DNA of 64,000 bases from positions 558,001 through 622,000 of the forward strand of contig NZ_CP059724.1 in NCBI RefSeq assembly GCF_022369515.1. The letters are read 5' to 3'. Shown in pieces: positions 44,306 through 54,032 of this stretch; position 1 is the first letter of the stretch; every line of letters starts with the position of its first letter. A program made the position numbers and the translations under genes. The stretch is from Paenibacillus sp. 19GGS1-52 (lineage in GTDB: Bacteria; Bacillota; Bacilli; Paenibacillales; Paenibacillaceae). The notes under the pieces were generated by a model. The model was not told the origin of the DNA and did not search any database. It saw only the letters and a list, made by a program, of their open reading frames with translations.

Positions 44306-45548
44306 GGGTCTGTCAATAATTCTGTGTAAACTCTTTTAAGCACAGATTCCCCCGAGGGGGAGTCGCGATTTATCGCAAGTGTTGACCGACCCGATCCGGG
44401 AAAAATACCGAAAGCTGAAGGAGCATTTGCCCCCAGTTTTGAACGCGCCCCGTCCATTTGCGAGTCACGTCGACGCTGGCGAGATAGAGCATTTTTAGCA
44501 GCGCCTCATCCGTGGGGAAGATACTTTTTCCCTTCGTCACTTTACGTAGCTGGCGGTGGTAACTCTCAATCATGTTTGTCGTGTAGATGAGCTTGCGGAT
44601 CTCAGGTGGGTACTTGAAAAAGGTTGCTAATTCGTCCCAATTATTCCGCCAGGAACGGAGGAAGAGCGGGTATTTGGTTCCCTACATCTCTTCAAAACGG
44701 TCGAGTTCAAGTAAGGCTCCTTCTTCGGTAGCGGCCTTGTAAATGGGCTTTAAATCGGCAGTGACCTTCTTCAGATCCTTGTACGAAACGTACCGTGTGG
44801 AACTGCGGATTTGGTGAATAATGCACTTCTGGATTTCTGTTTGGGGGTAGCAGGCCGCAATCGCTTGAGAGAACCCCGACAGGTTGTCCACACAGATGAT
44901 GAGGATGTCTTGAACTCCCCGATTCTTCAGTTCATTCAGGACACTAAGCCTGTACTTGGAGGATTTGTTCTCGCCAATCCATATGCCCAGCACATCCTTG
45001 TTTCCATCCAGATCGATGCCAATGACCATGTAGGCTGCTTTGTTGATAATAGCCCCGTCCTGCTTGACTTTGAAGTGGATGGCATCCAGCTAGACTACTG
45101 CGTAGACACCTTGTAAGGGGCGATTCTGCCACTCTTTAATGAGGGGAACAATCTTGTTGGTAACATTGGAAATGAGTGTGGGCGAGACCTCAATCCCGTA
45201 CATATGCTGTAGATGATCTTGGATATCTCTCGTGCTGACGCCATTGGCATAGAGCGCCACAATCTGCTCCTCGATGCCCGTTACATTCGATTGATGCTTC
45301 TTGACCACCAAAGGCTCAAACTCGCCTAAATGGTCTCGAGGGATAATGATTTCCTGTTCGCCGTACTCACTGACTACGGTTTTTCGGCTTTTTCCATTGC
45401 GACTGTTTGGAGTGAGTTTCGCCTTCACTTCATACTTTCCATAACCCAGATGGGTATCCATTCGGCTTCTAGCATCTCCTGAATCGTCTCAGCAAATAAA
45501 TCCTTTAAGGCATTTTGCGCATCTTTTGCGCTGACCAAGTTGTTTTCC
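44306..45548 (-). mobile_element. IS256-family element, truncated
   Basis: The surviving end begins GGGTCTGTCAATAATTCTG at 44306, typical of IS256-family termini. The other end has been lost: an IS30-family element starts at 45549 inside the transposase N terminus. Confidence 0.8.
44370..45548 (-). pseudogene. IS256-family transposase, inactivated
   Basis: The mutator-type transposase is readable from LKENNLVSAKDAQNALKDLF to the C terminus (VGQHLR). It has a 1-nt deletion near 45462 (LEAE then MDTHLGYGKYEV in another frame). A TAG at about 45090 sits where the family has Tyr before LDAIHFKV. A second TAG at 44682 replaces Trp after FEEM. About the first 25 residues are missing at the IS30 junction. 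It cannot make an active enzyme. Confidence 0.88.
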
Positions 45549-46599
45549 TTAAGACGGATTGTAAAATGAAGTGCGACAGGTAAACAGAGAAAGCCCATGG
45601 GAGATTCGTGTAGAATGAAGCTACCACACACCATTCACACAAGGAGAATCACACCATGGGTTACAGTCATCTTAGCATAGTCGAGCGTGGACAACTAGAG
45701 GCCTTGCATCGGCTGGACTGGTCAGCTCGGGAAATCAGCCGTCAGCTCAATCCCCATCATAGCACCATTGCCCGTGAAATCAAAAGGTCATATTTGAATG
45801 CTCTACCTGCTCAAAGAGCCTATCAACAGCGCAGATTCTCCAGCGTACCTACCGGAAAGTTCACTGCTTTACTTGCTGAGGAACTTTAGGAGAAGCTACG
45901 ACAAACGTGGTCCCCCGAGCAGATCGCAGAGAAGCGAAGGGTAGGCGGTAAGACTTTTGTGTGCTTAAAGACGATTTATAGATGGCTCTATGCTGACCTT
46001 CTTGTAGCTGGGGAAGTCACGCCCCTACGCCACAAAGGGAAACGGCGTAAACCCGTGGAAACACGAGGGCGATTCCTCGTTGGAACCCCCACCAATCAGC
46101 GCCCAAAAGAGGTTCGTAAACGGGAAACTTTTGATCATTGGGAGCTCGATACGGTGGTTTCTAGTCGTGGTAAAAGCAAGGTTTGTGCGGCTACTTTTAT
46201 TGAACGGAAGACAAGAATGTACGTAGCCATAAAGATGCCAGACCGCACCGCTCACTCCATGGAGACTGCCTTTGGTAATATCCGCATGCAACTTTTCAGA
46301 GTGCTACAACGGATCGAGGAAGGAATTTGCCTGTTATACCGCCCTAGAGAACGTTCATACGATAAAGGTCTACTTCGAAGACCCTTATTCTTCTTGGCAA
46401 CGCGGGTCGAATGAAAACGGAAACGGGCTTCTACGGGAGTTGTTCCCCAAGGAGCATGACTTCACAGGGGTCACGGATGAAGATCTGGCGAATGCAATTC
46501 GCCTCATTAACGACCGTCCTCGAAAATGTCTAGGTTGGAAGTCTGCTCACGAACCTTTTATGGAACAGGTGTCGCACTTAGCTTGACAAACCGTCTTAA
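45549..46599 (+). mobile_element. IS30-family element inserted at the IS256 end
   Basis: Terminal inverted repeats of about 30 bp at 45549-45578 and 46570-46599 share TTAAGACGG, TTGT and AAGTGCGACA. The element is about 1.05 kb. Confidence 0.8.
45656..46586 (+). pseudogene. IS30-family transposase, inactivated
   Basis: The N terminus (MGYSHLSIVERGQLEALH, HTH WSAREISRQL) is followed by a TAG at 45887. The frame continues with the catalytic-core Asp in HWELDTVVS. A frameshift between about 46290 and 46370 separates it from the last part, with the catalytic Glu region YSSWQRGSNENGNGLLRE. At least two lesions are present, so it is dead. Confidence 0.87.
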
Positions 46600-46761
46600 T
46601 AAAAACCATCAGTTGCTGTTTTGTCCAAAGTCCCATGTGTTCTCCCCAGCCTTCCTCTTACTTCCATTTAATGGGTTTGAGAGGTTGCACAATATATTTT
46701 ACAGACTCGCAAATGACCCTGTCGACCAATTCTTTTGAATTATTGTATTATAAACCTGCAG

Positions 46762-48357
46762 TTATATCGTTTTGAACGGAGCAATCTTAGAGCCTTTCGA
46801 CAGATGCACCGTGTTGCGCCCGCTCCGTTTGGAGGTGTAGAGCGCGTGGTCGGCCTCTGAAAGCAGTTCTTCGAGTGAAGTATCGCGGCTGACAGCTTCA
46901 ACTACTCCAAAACTGGCTGTTACTTTAATGGAGCCAACCAGAGTATGCAGACCGCTCTGCTCAATATCAGCCCGGATGATATCAGACAGCTGCCCAGCCT
47001 GCGTAAGCGTGGTGTTGGGCAGACTCATCACAAACTCCTCGCCGCCATAACGGCCGAATATATCCCCATCCCGTAAATTCCTGCTGCAGATCTCAACAAT
47101 ATGTTGAAGTGCTATATCTCCATATTCATGACCATAGCGATCATTGATACCTTTAAAGAAGTCAATATCAAGCAAAATAATCGAGAATGGAGTCTTGTTG
47201 TCTACAGATTGTGTGAGCAGGTCGTTGCTCATTTCCAGAAAATGAGTCCGGTTATAAATGCCTGTAAGGCTGTCGATCGTAGCCAACTGCTGTAGCTTCT
47301 CCTGAAGCAATGTCCGCTCGGTCACATCAATCAGCATAATCATCCGACCCGCTAAGTGGTCACCCTGCTTCATCACCGGTGAGGAACGAACCTGATAATA
47401 GCAGACCTCGGTACCCTTGAGCCAAGGCACTTCCCGTTCTTCGTGTTGAAGTGGATCAGAATCCATCACATATGAGACCGCCTCTTTGCCTGCGGGAAGA
47501 AACAGCTGGGCTAGTGGTTTACCGATCGCTGCGGAGTCAAGGCCCTGCATCATTTCTGCGGCGGCCCGATTATAGTCGACGAGCATATCGGACAGGTCTG
47601 TGACCAGTACGCCGTCTCGCATGCTCTCGAATAGATTCTCACGGGCAATAGGAGCAGCGGTCAGCATTCCTCTAGAGAGAATTGCCCAAATATACAGTAG
47701 AGAGGTCAAACTCATAATTACCGGTACAGGATCCATGCCATATGGAGTTTTGCCTATCAGATACAAAAAGGAACCCAGAGTGGGCATGCAAAGACCGATG
47801 AGAAAAGTCGTTAATTGTCTGCGGTATACCCGTTTCATCCGATTCCATTGCCAAAGAATAAGACAAATTGCCGTGAACAAACAGCCAAAGGTGAAGCTGC
47901 CATGCACAATATACCAAGGGCCTATTATCACATCAACAAGTGGAGAGGGAGTGCCCTGACGTAAATAAATGGATTGGTAAAATAAATGGTGGTATTCGTT
48001 AGTCCATACCATCAATGTTGTGATTAATGGAATCGCAAATAACACGCTCCGCATCCCTCTTTTGATCAACCTCTCCAGTCCCACAAAGTGCAGTACCATA
48101 ATCAGACTCGCCGGTGCAATGAAGGGTAGACCCAGATACTCCACCTTAATCCAAAGGCTTATTTCCTGCAGTGTATTTCCCGACAACTCTAGCGCAAAGC
48201 CAAACGTGTATATGGCAGAAGCCCAGGAGCTCAGTATAAAAGCCTTGATTCCGGCAAAATCCGTTTCTTTATAGTAGGCGAAGAGGGCAAGCAGGGCACT
48301 CAGCACACCGGATATAGTAACGATTACAATATAATTCGAGATTAGAGTATCAAACAT
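46762..48357 (-). CDS. Diguanylate cyclase: 7TM sensor, PAS, GGDEF
   Basis: The protein has 531 residues. Seven helices (about 5-235) of the histidine-kinase N-terminal 7TM type are followed by PAS (about 240-355) and GGDEF (about 360-520). The GGEEF motif at residue 438 is intact and preceded by RDGD, the RxxD inhibitory site, so c-di-GMP feedback is likely. The ATG follows TAGGAG. It faces away from the pyrimidine operon. Confidence 0.92.
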   Translation of the reverse strand: MFDTLISNYIVIVTISGVLSALLALFAYYKETDFAGIKAFILSSWASAIYTFGFALELSGNTLQEISLWIKVEYLGLPFIAPASLIMVLHFVGLERLIKRGMRSVLFAIPLITTLMVWTNEYHHLFYQSIYLRQGTPSPLVDVIIGPWYIVHGSFTFGCLFTAICLILWQWNRMKRVYRRQLTTFLIGLCMPTLGSFLYLIGKTPYGMDPVPVIMSLTSLLYIWAILSRGMLTAAPIARENLFESMRDGVLVTDLSDMLVDYNRAAAEMMQGLDSAAIGKPLAQLFLPAGKEAVSYVMDSDPLQHEEREVPWLKGTEVCYYQVRSSPVMKQGDHLAGRMIMLIDVTERTLLQEKLQQLATIDSLTGIYNRTHFLEMSNDLLTQSVDNKTPFSIILLDIDFFKGINDRYGHEYGDIALQHIVEICSRNLRDGDIFGRYGGEEFVMSLPNTTLTQAGQLSDIIRADIEQSGLHTLVGSIKVTASFGVVEAVSRDTSLEELLSEADHALYTSKRSGRNTVHLSKGSKIAPFKTI

Positions 48358-48469
48358 AAACTTATGGTCTCCTACTTAAGGAAAGATGTAGTGGAATATT
48401 ATCACAGTGCTCAATACATTACATCTTTATCGGCAGAAATCACAATTCTTAACAATAAAAGCGCAACCC

Positions 48470-48516
48470 TAGACAAAATGACGGAATTTCACGAGAGCTA
48501 TTTTACTATTTGTCTA
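48470..48516. promoter_or_regulatory. TAGACAAA inverted repeat upstream of the ABC operon
   Basis: TAGACAAA (48470-48477) is mirrored by TTTGTCTA (48509-48516). A tighter version of the same half-site lies upstream of the second pyrimidine operon (57148-57166). Inference: a PucR-family operator. Confidence 0.45.
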
Positions 48517-48595
48517 GTGTGAGTCTGAAGAGCAAAGTGTAACATGTTAGTTAATACTACATCGAAGAAGAATATGTATCGAATGACACTCATAT

Positions 48596-48617
48596 ATGTT
48601 ATGTTATATAACATTAA
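48596..48617. promoter_or_regulatory. ATGTTAT palindrome before the ABC operon
   Basis: ATGTTAT-ATAACAT (48601-48614) is a perfect 14-bp palindrome 37 bp before the first gene. TGTTATGTTATATAA, which overlaps it, is also found in reverse complement before preT. Confidence 0.55.
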
Positions 48618-48650
48618 GTAATTTATTCGGGAATCGAGGAGGGCTTTGGA

Positions 48651-49433
48651 ATGTCATTATTAGCGACTAAAATTCCTGAAATACTACTGGAAAATGTTGA
48701 GATGCGCTATCAGACTGATACGGCTGATGTGCTTGCACTGCATAATGTGAGTCTTGATATCGCGAAGGGAGAGTTTGTCTCTCTGCTCGGGCCTTCCGGT
48801 TGCGGCAAAACAACGCTGCTCAGACTGATGGCAGATCTTATAACACCAACTGGCGGCAACATTACCGTGGCTGGCAAAAGCGCACGAGAAGCCAGGCTAG
48901 CTCAGAAGTATGGAATTGTATTCCAGAGTCCAGTGTTATACGACTGGCGGAAGGTGAAGCATAATATCACCTTGCCACTTGAGCTGTTGGGAGTGAAGAA
49001 GTCTATCCGCGAGGACAAAGCGATGGAACTACTGGAACTGGTGGGTTTGCAAGGCTTCGCGGACAAGTATCCATGGCAGCTAAGTGGAGGCATGCAGCAG
49101 CGGGTAGCTATCGCCAGAGCACTGTCGATGGAGCCGGAAATACTACTAATGGATGAACCGTTCTCCGCGCTTGATGAATTTACACGTGAACGCTTGAATG
49201 AAGAGCTGTTGTCTGTCTGGTCCAAGGTGAAGAGCACGATCGTATTTGTAACGCACAGTATTCCTGAATCTATTTTTCTATCGGATCGGGTCTTCGTGCT
49301 TTCCCCTCATCCGGGACGATTGTCTGCGATTGTAGATATTCCTCTGCCGCGTCCGCGTACGGCGGAGATGAGAAACAGCCCGCAGTTTTTCGAACTGATC
49401 GCGCGTATTCGCGACAGTTTCGAAGGGGTGTAA
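48651..49433 (+). CDS. NMT1-type ABC transporter ATPase (probable pyrimidine import)
   Basis: The 260-residue SsuB/TauB-like ATPase has Walker [10 protein letters not shown], signature LSGGMQQRV, Walker B ILLMDEPFSALDE and the H-loop VTHSIPE. It starts the operon ABC ATPase, two permeases, binding protein, mmsA, transaminase. The context with pyrimidine catabolic genes suggests uracil, thymine or a related pyrimidine as cargo. The ATG follows GGAGG. Confidence 0.87.
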   Translation: MSLLATKIPEILLENVEMRYQTDTADVLALHNVSLDIAKGEFVSLLGPSGCGKTTLLRLMADLITPTGGNITVAGKSAREARLAQKYGIVFQSPVLYDWRKVKHNITLPLELLGVKKSIREDKAMELLELVGLQGFADKYPWQLSGGMQQRVAIARALSMEPEILLMDEPFSALDEFTRERLNEELLSVWSKVKSTIVFVTHSIPESIFLSDRVFVLSPHPGRLSAIVDIPLPRPRTAEMRNSPQFFELIARIRDSFEGV

Positions 49434-49435
49434 GG

Positions 49436-50248
49436 ATGAAGGGCAACAGTGTATTTTTGCGGGACCGTGTACTGCCGCTCTTGGTTTGGGTATTTGGACT
49501 GCTTATATTATGGGAGGCGGCATCCTGGATGTTGCTGCATGTGGCGAAAGCCCCGCTGGCTCAGTCCAAGCTGCCTTATGTTCATGAAGTAATATCTACC
49601 CTCTGGAAGTATGGAGGTACGCTGCTGAAGGAAGGTTCAGCCACCTTCGGCAATGCTGGAGTCGGGTTCTTAATCGGTGCTGTGGCTGGCGTTGTGCTAG
49701 CCGTACTGATGAGTCTGTCCAAGACGATAGAACAGTTGACCTTTCCTTATGCCGTTGCCTCACAAATGATTCCGATACTCGGTCTTGCGCCAATTATTTA
49801 CGGCATTGTGCGTGACGAGCAAATCTCGCGGGTCATTATCTCCGGATATATCACGTTCTTCCCGGTTTCCCTTAATATGCTGCGTGGTTTGCGCAGTGTT
49901 GATCTCTCCGCGCTGGAATTAATGCACTCTTATGCCGCCAAACCTTGGGCAGTTTACTGGAAGCTACGTTTTCCTGCTGCATTGCCTGGTTTGTTCAGTG
50001 GACTCAAGATTGCTGCTCCGCTCGCTGTAACAGGTGCAATTCTGGTGGAACTCATGGGTGCACAGCATGGGATTGGTGTCATTATGCTGCGCAATCTCTA
50101 TTATGGTCCTTCTAATACCTACATGTTCTGGTCTACGGTGATTGTAAGTGCTTTGCTCGGTATTGTGAGCTATGGACTGATGACTTTAATAGAACGTCTG
50201 GTGGCACCTTGGCAGCCGGAATTCCGCCCGAAAGGAGGTAGCCACTAA
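49436..50248 (+). CDS. ABC transporter permease, first
   Basis: The 270-residue permease is of the SsuC/ThiX type with about six helices; its EAA-like loop is LELMHSYAAKPWAVYWKLRFP. It begins 2 bp after the ATPase stop with GAAGGGG upstream. Confidence 0.88.
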   Translation: MKGNSVFLRDRVLPLLVWVFGLLILWEAASWMLLHVAKAPLAQSKLPYVHEVISTLWKYGGTLLKEGSATFGNAGVGFLIGAVAGVVLAVLMSLSKTIEQLTFPYAVASQMIPILGLAPIIYGIVRDEQISRVIISGYITFFPVSLNMLRGLRSVDLSALELMHSYAAKPWAVYWKLRFPAALPGLFSGLKIAAPLAVTGAILVELMGAQHGIGVIMLRNLYYGPSNTYMFWSTVIVSALLGIVSYGLMTLIERLVAPWQPEFRPKGGSH

Positions 50249-51165
50249 TGGAAAGCAATGCTGTACGGGAATCCTCACTTCTAGCTGCTTCCGGTAAAGA
50301 GGTGCTGCATACTCCCTCCGTAACTGCGAATGAGAAGCATTCTATGGGGCCGGGGCTTGCCGCAGGTCCTGATAAACAAGGGAAAACGCGGCGTCCCTTG
50401 AAATGGCTGAACACCGGTGTGATTTTACCTTTGCTCGCTGGCATTCTGTTTCTTGTCTTGTGGGAGGAGCAAATCTTTCATAAAATTTTTGATCTGAAGA
50501 AATATCAGTTGCCTATACCGTCAACAATAGCGGCGGCGATGAGGGAAAATTTTAGCTTGCTGTTATCCTTTACGGGTTACACGCTAACAGAAGCTGTACT
50601 GGGAATGCTGGTCGGTTCCACCTGTGGCTTCCTGATTGCTTTGGCAGCTACAGCTTGGCCCCGTTGGGGAGGTGGCAGCCTGACAATGGTCGCGGCGTTG
50701 AATGCCGTGCCTATCGTTGCACTGGCCCCCATTATGAACCTGTGGTTCGGGGACGGGATTGGGTCGAGAGTGGCAATAGTAACCGCAACAACCATGGCTG
50801 CGATGGCAATTAATGCTTACAAAGGGATGGCGGCTGTTGATCCGCTGGCTCTTGACCTAATGCATTCCTACGCTGCGAATAAACCGGCAGTGTTCCGCTA
50901 CTTGCGTATTCAGAACAGTCTTCCTTATGTCTTCACGGCATTGAAGATTAATGCTACAGCCAGTATGATCGGGGCCATTGTTGGAGAGTTCTTCTTCTCT
51001 TCACGCGGTCTTGGGTATTTGCTCTCCAACTCCATCAAAGTAGCCAAAATGCCGCTCGGCTGGTCTTGCATCGTTCTAGCCGCTATTGCCGGAGTAATCT
51101 TCTACCTGATCGTTGAACGGCTGGAGAAAGTGTTTATTAAATGGCACCCGTCTCAGCGGGCATAA
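50248..51165 (+). CDS. ABC transporter permease, second, with an N-terminal cytosolic tail
   Basis: The 305-residue permease is of the same family as the preceding gene (loop LDLMHSYAANKPAVFRYLRIQ), with a hydrophilic tail of about 55 residues before the first helix. The start overlaps the previous stop (TAATG) and follows AAAGGAGG. The two permeases probably form a heterodimer. Confidence 0.87.
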   Translation: MESNAVRESSLLAASGKEVLHTPSVTANEKHSMGPGLAAGPDKQGKTRRPLKWLNTGVILPLLAGILFLVLWEEQIFHKIFDLKKYQLPIPSTIAAAMRENFSLLLSFTGYTLTEAVLGMLVGSTCGFLIALAATAWPRWGGGSLTMVAALNAVPIVALAPIMNLWFGDGIGSRVAIVTATTMAAMAINAYKGMAAVDPLALDLMHSYAANKPAVFRYLRIQNSLPYVFTALKINATASMIGAIVGEFFFSSRGLGYLLSNSIKVAKMPLGWSCIVLAAIAGVIFYLIVERLEKVFIKWHPSQRA

Positions 51166-51307
51166 ATCCATAACCTTATTACATCCGGTCACAGTGGATA
51201 GGGAATAGAGAAACCTCCCACAGCCGTATGCATAGATCACCACGATGGTAACCATACTGTGCTTTCATCATTACACACTTAAATTTACGGTAGGGGGAGT
51301 TCGATTG

Positions 51308-52414
51308 ATGAACGGGAAAAAAAGAAATTTTCGTGGTGGGCTGTTGGCGGTAACAATGATATTGGTGGTCTCTTTGATGGCAGGTTGTGGAGGAAATAAT
51401 AACAATTCGGCGGCTGAAGCTACGGCTGCTCCGGCAGCGAATGCTACTACTGAACCTACTGCGGCGCCAACGACTGAACCTGCGGCTGATCCAGTGACGG
51501 TTAAGCTGCAGCTGAAATGGGTGCCACAGGCGCAATTCGCTGGTTATTTTGTCGCTCAGGATAAAGGTTATTACAAGGATGAAGGGCTTAATGTAGAAAT
51601 CTTGCCCGGCGGTCCGGATATCGTACCTGAACAACAGGTGGCGGGCGGATCTGCAGACATCGGTGTGGACTGGGTTGCGAGCTTGCTGACCAGCCAAGAA
51701 CAAGAGATGCCGCTGGTACAGATCGCTCAAATCTTCCAAAAGAGTGGACTTGTCCTGGTTTCCAAGAAGGCTACTGGCATCAGTACACCTGCTGACCTGA
51801 AAGGCAAAAAAGTCGGCAACTGGATGGGCGGCAATGAGTTTGAAATTCTGGCTCTCTTTGATAAATACAAGCTGGATTCCAATAAAGATATCAAGTTTAC
51901 AAAACAAGGCTTCACGATGGACCAGTTCCTGGGTGGCGACATTGATGTAGCTTCGGCAATGACCTATAACGAATATCAGATCGTACTTGAGTCTGGCATC
52001 AAGGCTGAAGACCTGAATGTCATTGATATGAATGACGAAGGTGTCGCTATGTTGGAGGATAATCTGTTCGCCAATAAGGAATGGCTTGCTGCCAACAAAG
52101 AGACGGCTGCGAAGTTTGTCCGTGCATCCCTGAAAGGCTGGAAAGATGCCATCGCCGATCCGGCAGCGGCTGTGGACAGTGTAATGAAGCTAGCTGAAGC
52201 AGGTAGCACGACGAAAGAGCATCAGTTGACCATGATGAATGAAGTCGCTAAGTTGATTTTGCCAGAAGGCTTTGACAGTGCCAAGATGGGCTATACCGAT
52301 GCTGCTGCATTTAAGCAGACTGCAGACATTGCTCTCCAGTTTGGTGTAATTAAAAAGGCTTCGAATGTGGATGAAGCCTATACGAATGAAATTGTAGAGA
52401 TGGCGGCTAAATAA
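51308..52414 (+). CDS. NMT1/THI5-type substrate-binding lipoprotein
   Basis: The 368-residue lipoprotein has the lipobox LMAGC (Cys near residue 22), a Thr/Ala/Pro-rich linker, then the NMT1 core (QLKWVPQAQFAGYFVAQDKG, VGNWMGGNEFE). THI5/NMT1 proteins bind pyrimidines such as HMP. Here the neighbours suggest uracil or thymine derivatives. The ATG at 51308 follows AGGGGGAG. Confidence 0.88.
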   Translation: MNGKKRNFRGGLLAVTMILVVSLMAGCGGNNNNSAAEATAAPAANATTEPTAAPTTEPAADPVTVKLQLKWVPQAQFAGYFVAQDKGYYKDEGLNVEILPGGPDIVPEQQVAGGSADIGVDWVASLLTSQEQEMPLVQIAQIFQKSGLVLVSKKATGISTPADLKGKKVGNWMGGNEFEILALFDKYKLDSNKDIKFTKQGFTMDQFLGGDIDVASAMTYNEYQIVLESGIKAEDLNVIDMNDEGVAMLEDNLFANKEWLAANKETAAKFVRASLKGWKDAIADPAAAVDSVMKLAEAGSTTKEHQLTMMNEVAKLILPEGFDSAKMGYTDAAAFKQTADIALQFGVIKKASNVDEAYTNEIVEMAAK

Positions 52415-52438
52415 AGGGTTTCGCTCATAGGCATAAGG

Positions 52439-52464
52439 GATGGCCGCCGGTTTTGGCGGTCATC
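52439..52464 (+). terminator. Hairpin between the ABC genes and mmsA
   Basis: GATGGCCGCC pairs with GGCGGTCATC but no T run follows. It may be a partial terminator or an RNA-stability element inside the operon. Confidence 0.45.
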
Positions 52465-52536
52465 TATTATAATCAGTCCATTCCAGAAGTTTGGTGGCTT
52501 ATCAGGCTTCTCAGAATATAGAAAGAGGTGCGGACT

Positions 52537-54000
52537 ATGTCCCTATTGGTGACGCAGACCGAAAGGGTTAAGAATTTCGTGAATGGAGTCTGGGTAGAAT
52601 CTTCGTCTGGACGGGATGAGGAAGTGTTTAATCCGGCAACTGGTGAAGTTATTGCTTATGTACCCATCTCCAGTCGGGAAGAGCTGGATGCCGCGGTAGA
52701 AGTTGCTGCACTGGCTTATCAGTCGTGGAAAAGAATAGCCGTACCCCGGCGCGCGCGTTATTTCTTCCAGTATCAGCAGCTGTTGGTGCAGCACTGGAAC
52801 GAGCTGGCAGCGCTGATTACGCTGGAGAATGGCAAAAGCTTGGAAGAAGCGCAGGGCGAGGTGCTGCGCGGTATTGAATGTGTTGAATTTGCCGCAGGTA
52901 TTCCTACTCTGATGATGGGTAGCCAACTGCCGGACATTGCCACCGGAGTTGAATCCGGGATGTACCGCTACCCCTTGGGTGTGATTGGTGGGATTGCGCC
53001 GTTTAATTTCCCAATGATGGTGCCGTGCTGGATGTTTCCACTGGCCATTGCCTGCGGAAATACCTTTGTGCTGAAGCCTTCAGAACGTACACCGCTCTTG
53101 GTAAATCGGCTGGCAGAACTATTCGCGGAGGCAGGTTTTCCGCCTGGTGTCCTGAATGTGGTCCACGGGGCGCATGATGTTGTGAATGGAATGCTGGAGA
53201 ATGAGGATGTGAAGGCCATCTCCTTTGTGGGCTCACAACCGGTTGCGGAGTATGTATATAAGCATGGAACATCGCAGGGTAAACGTGTTCAAGCGTTAGC
53301 TGGAGCCAAGAATCATTCTATTGTACTTCCCGATGCTGATCTCGAGAATGCGGTGAAAAATATTATTTCCGCCGCTTTCGGCTCTGCAGGTGAACGTTGT
53401 ATGGCTTGTTCGGTGGTTGTTGTGCATGAGGATATCGCTGACGAGCTAGTGGTTCGTCTGAAGTCTGCTGCAGATGAACTCAAGATTGGCAATGGCATGG
53501 ATAAAGGCGTGTTTCTGGGGCCGGTGATCCGCCAGTCCAATAAGGAACGCACACTCTCTTACATTGAGACAGGCGAACGTGAGGACGCTCTGCTGGTAAG
53601 AGATGGAAGGGAAGATGAAGCGGTAGCTGGGGCAGGGTATTTTATCGGGCCTACAATCTTCGATCATGTACAACCGGGGATGACGATTTGGCGTGATGAG
53701 ATCTTCGCACCGGTGCTGGCGGTGATTCGTGTCAAGGATCTGGGTGAAGCGATTGCGGTAACGAATCAATCGCCATTCGCGAACGGAGCCTGTATCTATA
53801 CAGATAGTGCCAAGGCGATCCGGGAGTTCCGCGAGGAGATCGACGCGGGGATGCTGGGTGTGAATCTGGGTGTTCCTGCACCTATGGCCTTTTTTCCCTT
53901 CTCGGGCTACAAGAAATCGTTCTATGGTGATCTGCATGCTAATGGTCGCGATGGTGTTGAATTTTATACCCGCAAAAAGATGATTACTGCCCGTTACTAG
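52537..54000 (+). CDS. mmsA: CoA-acylating methylmalonate/malonate-semialdehyde dehydrogenase
   Basis: The 487-residue ALDH has the MmsA-type nucleophile context [10 protein letters not shown] and the NAD-binding start [18 protein letters not shown]. MmsA converts (methyl)malonate semialdehyde, the last product of pyrimidine (thymine/uracil) catabolism, into propionyl- or acetyl-CoA. The ATG at 52537 follows AGAGGTG; a GTG three codons earlier overlaps the site. Confidence 0.92.
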   Translation: MSLLVTQTERVKNFVNGVWVESSSGRDEEVFNPATGEVIAYVPISSREELDAAVEVAALAYQSWKRIAVPRRARYFFQYQQLLVQHWNELAALITLENGKSLEEAQGEVLRGIECVEFAAGIPTLMMGSQLPDIATGVESGMYRYPLGVIGGIAPFNFPMMVPCWMFPLAIACGNTFVLKPSERTPLLVNRLAELFAEAGFPPGVLNVVHGAHDVVNGMLENEDVKAISFVGSQPVAEYVYKHGTSQGKRVQALAGAKNHSIVLPDADLENAVKNIISAAFGSAGERCMACSVVVVHEDIADELVVRLKSAADELKIGNGMDKGVFLGPVIRQSNKERTLSYIETGEREDALLVRDGREDEAVAGAGYFIGPTIFDHVQPGMTIWRDEIFAPVLAVIRVKDLGEAIAVTNQSPFANGACIYTDSAKAIREFREEIDAGMLGVNLGVPAPMAFFPFSGYKKSFYGDLHANGRDGVEFYTRKKMITARY

Positions 54001-54032
54001 GCAGATATAGGAGTTTGAGAGGAGAGAGTGCT

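Noticed and set aside
48358..48650. TPP riboswitch before the NMT1-type transporter
   Set aside because: No CTGAGA-type THI-box core is present, so thiamine-precursor import is less likely than pyrimidine import.
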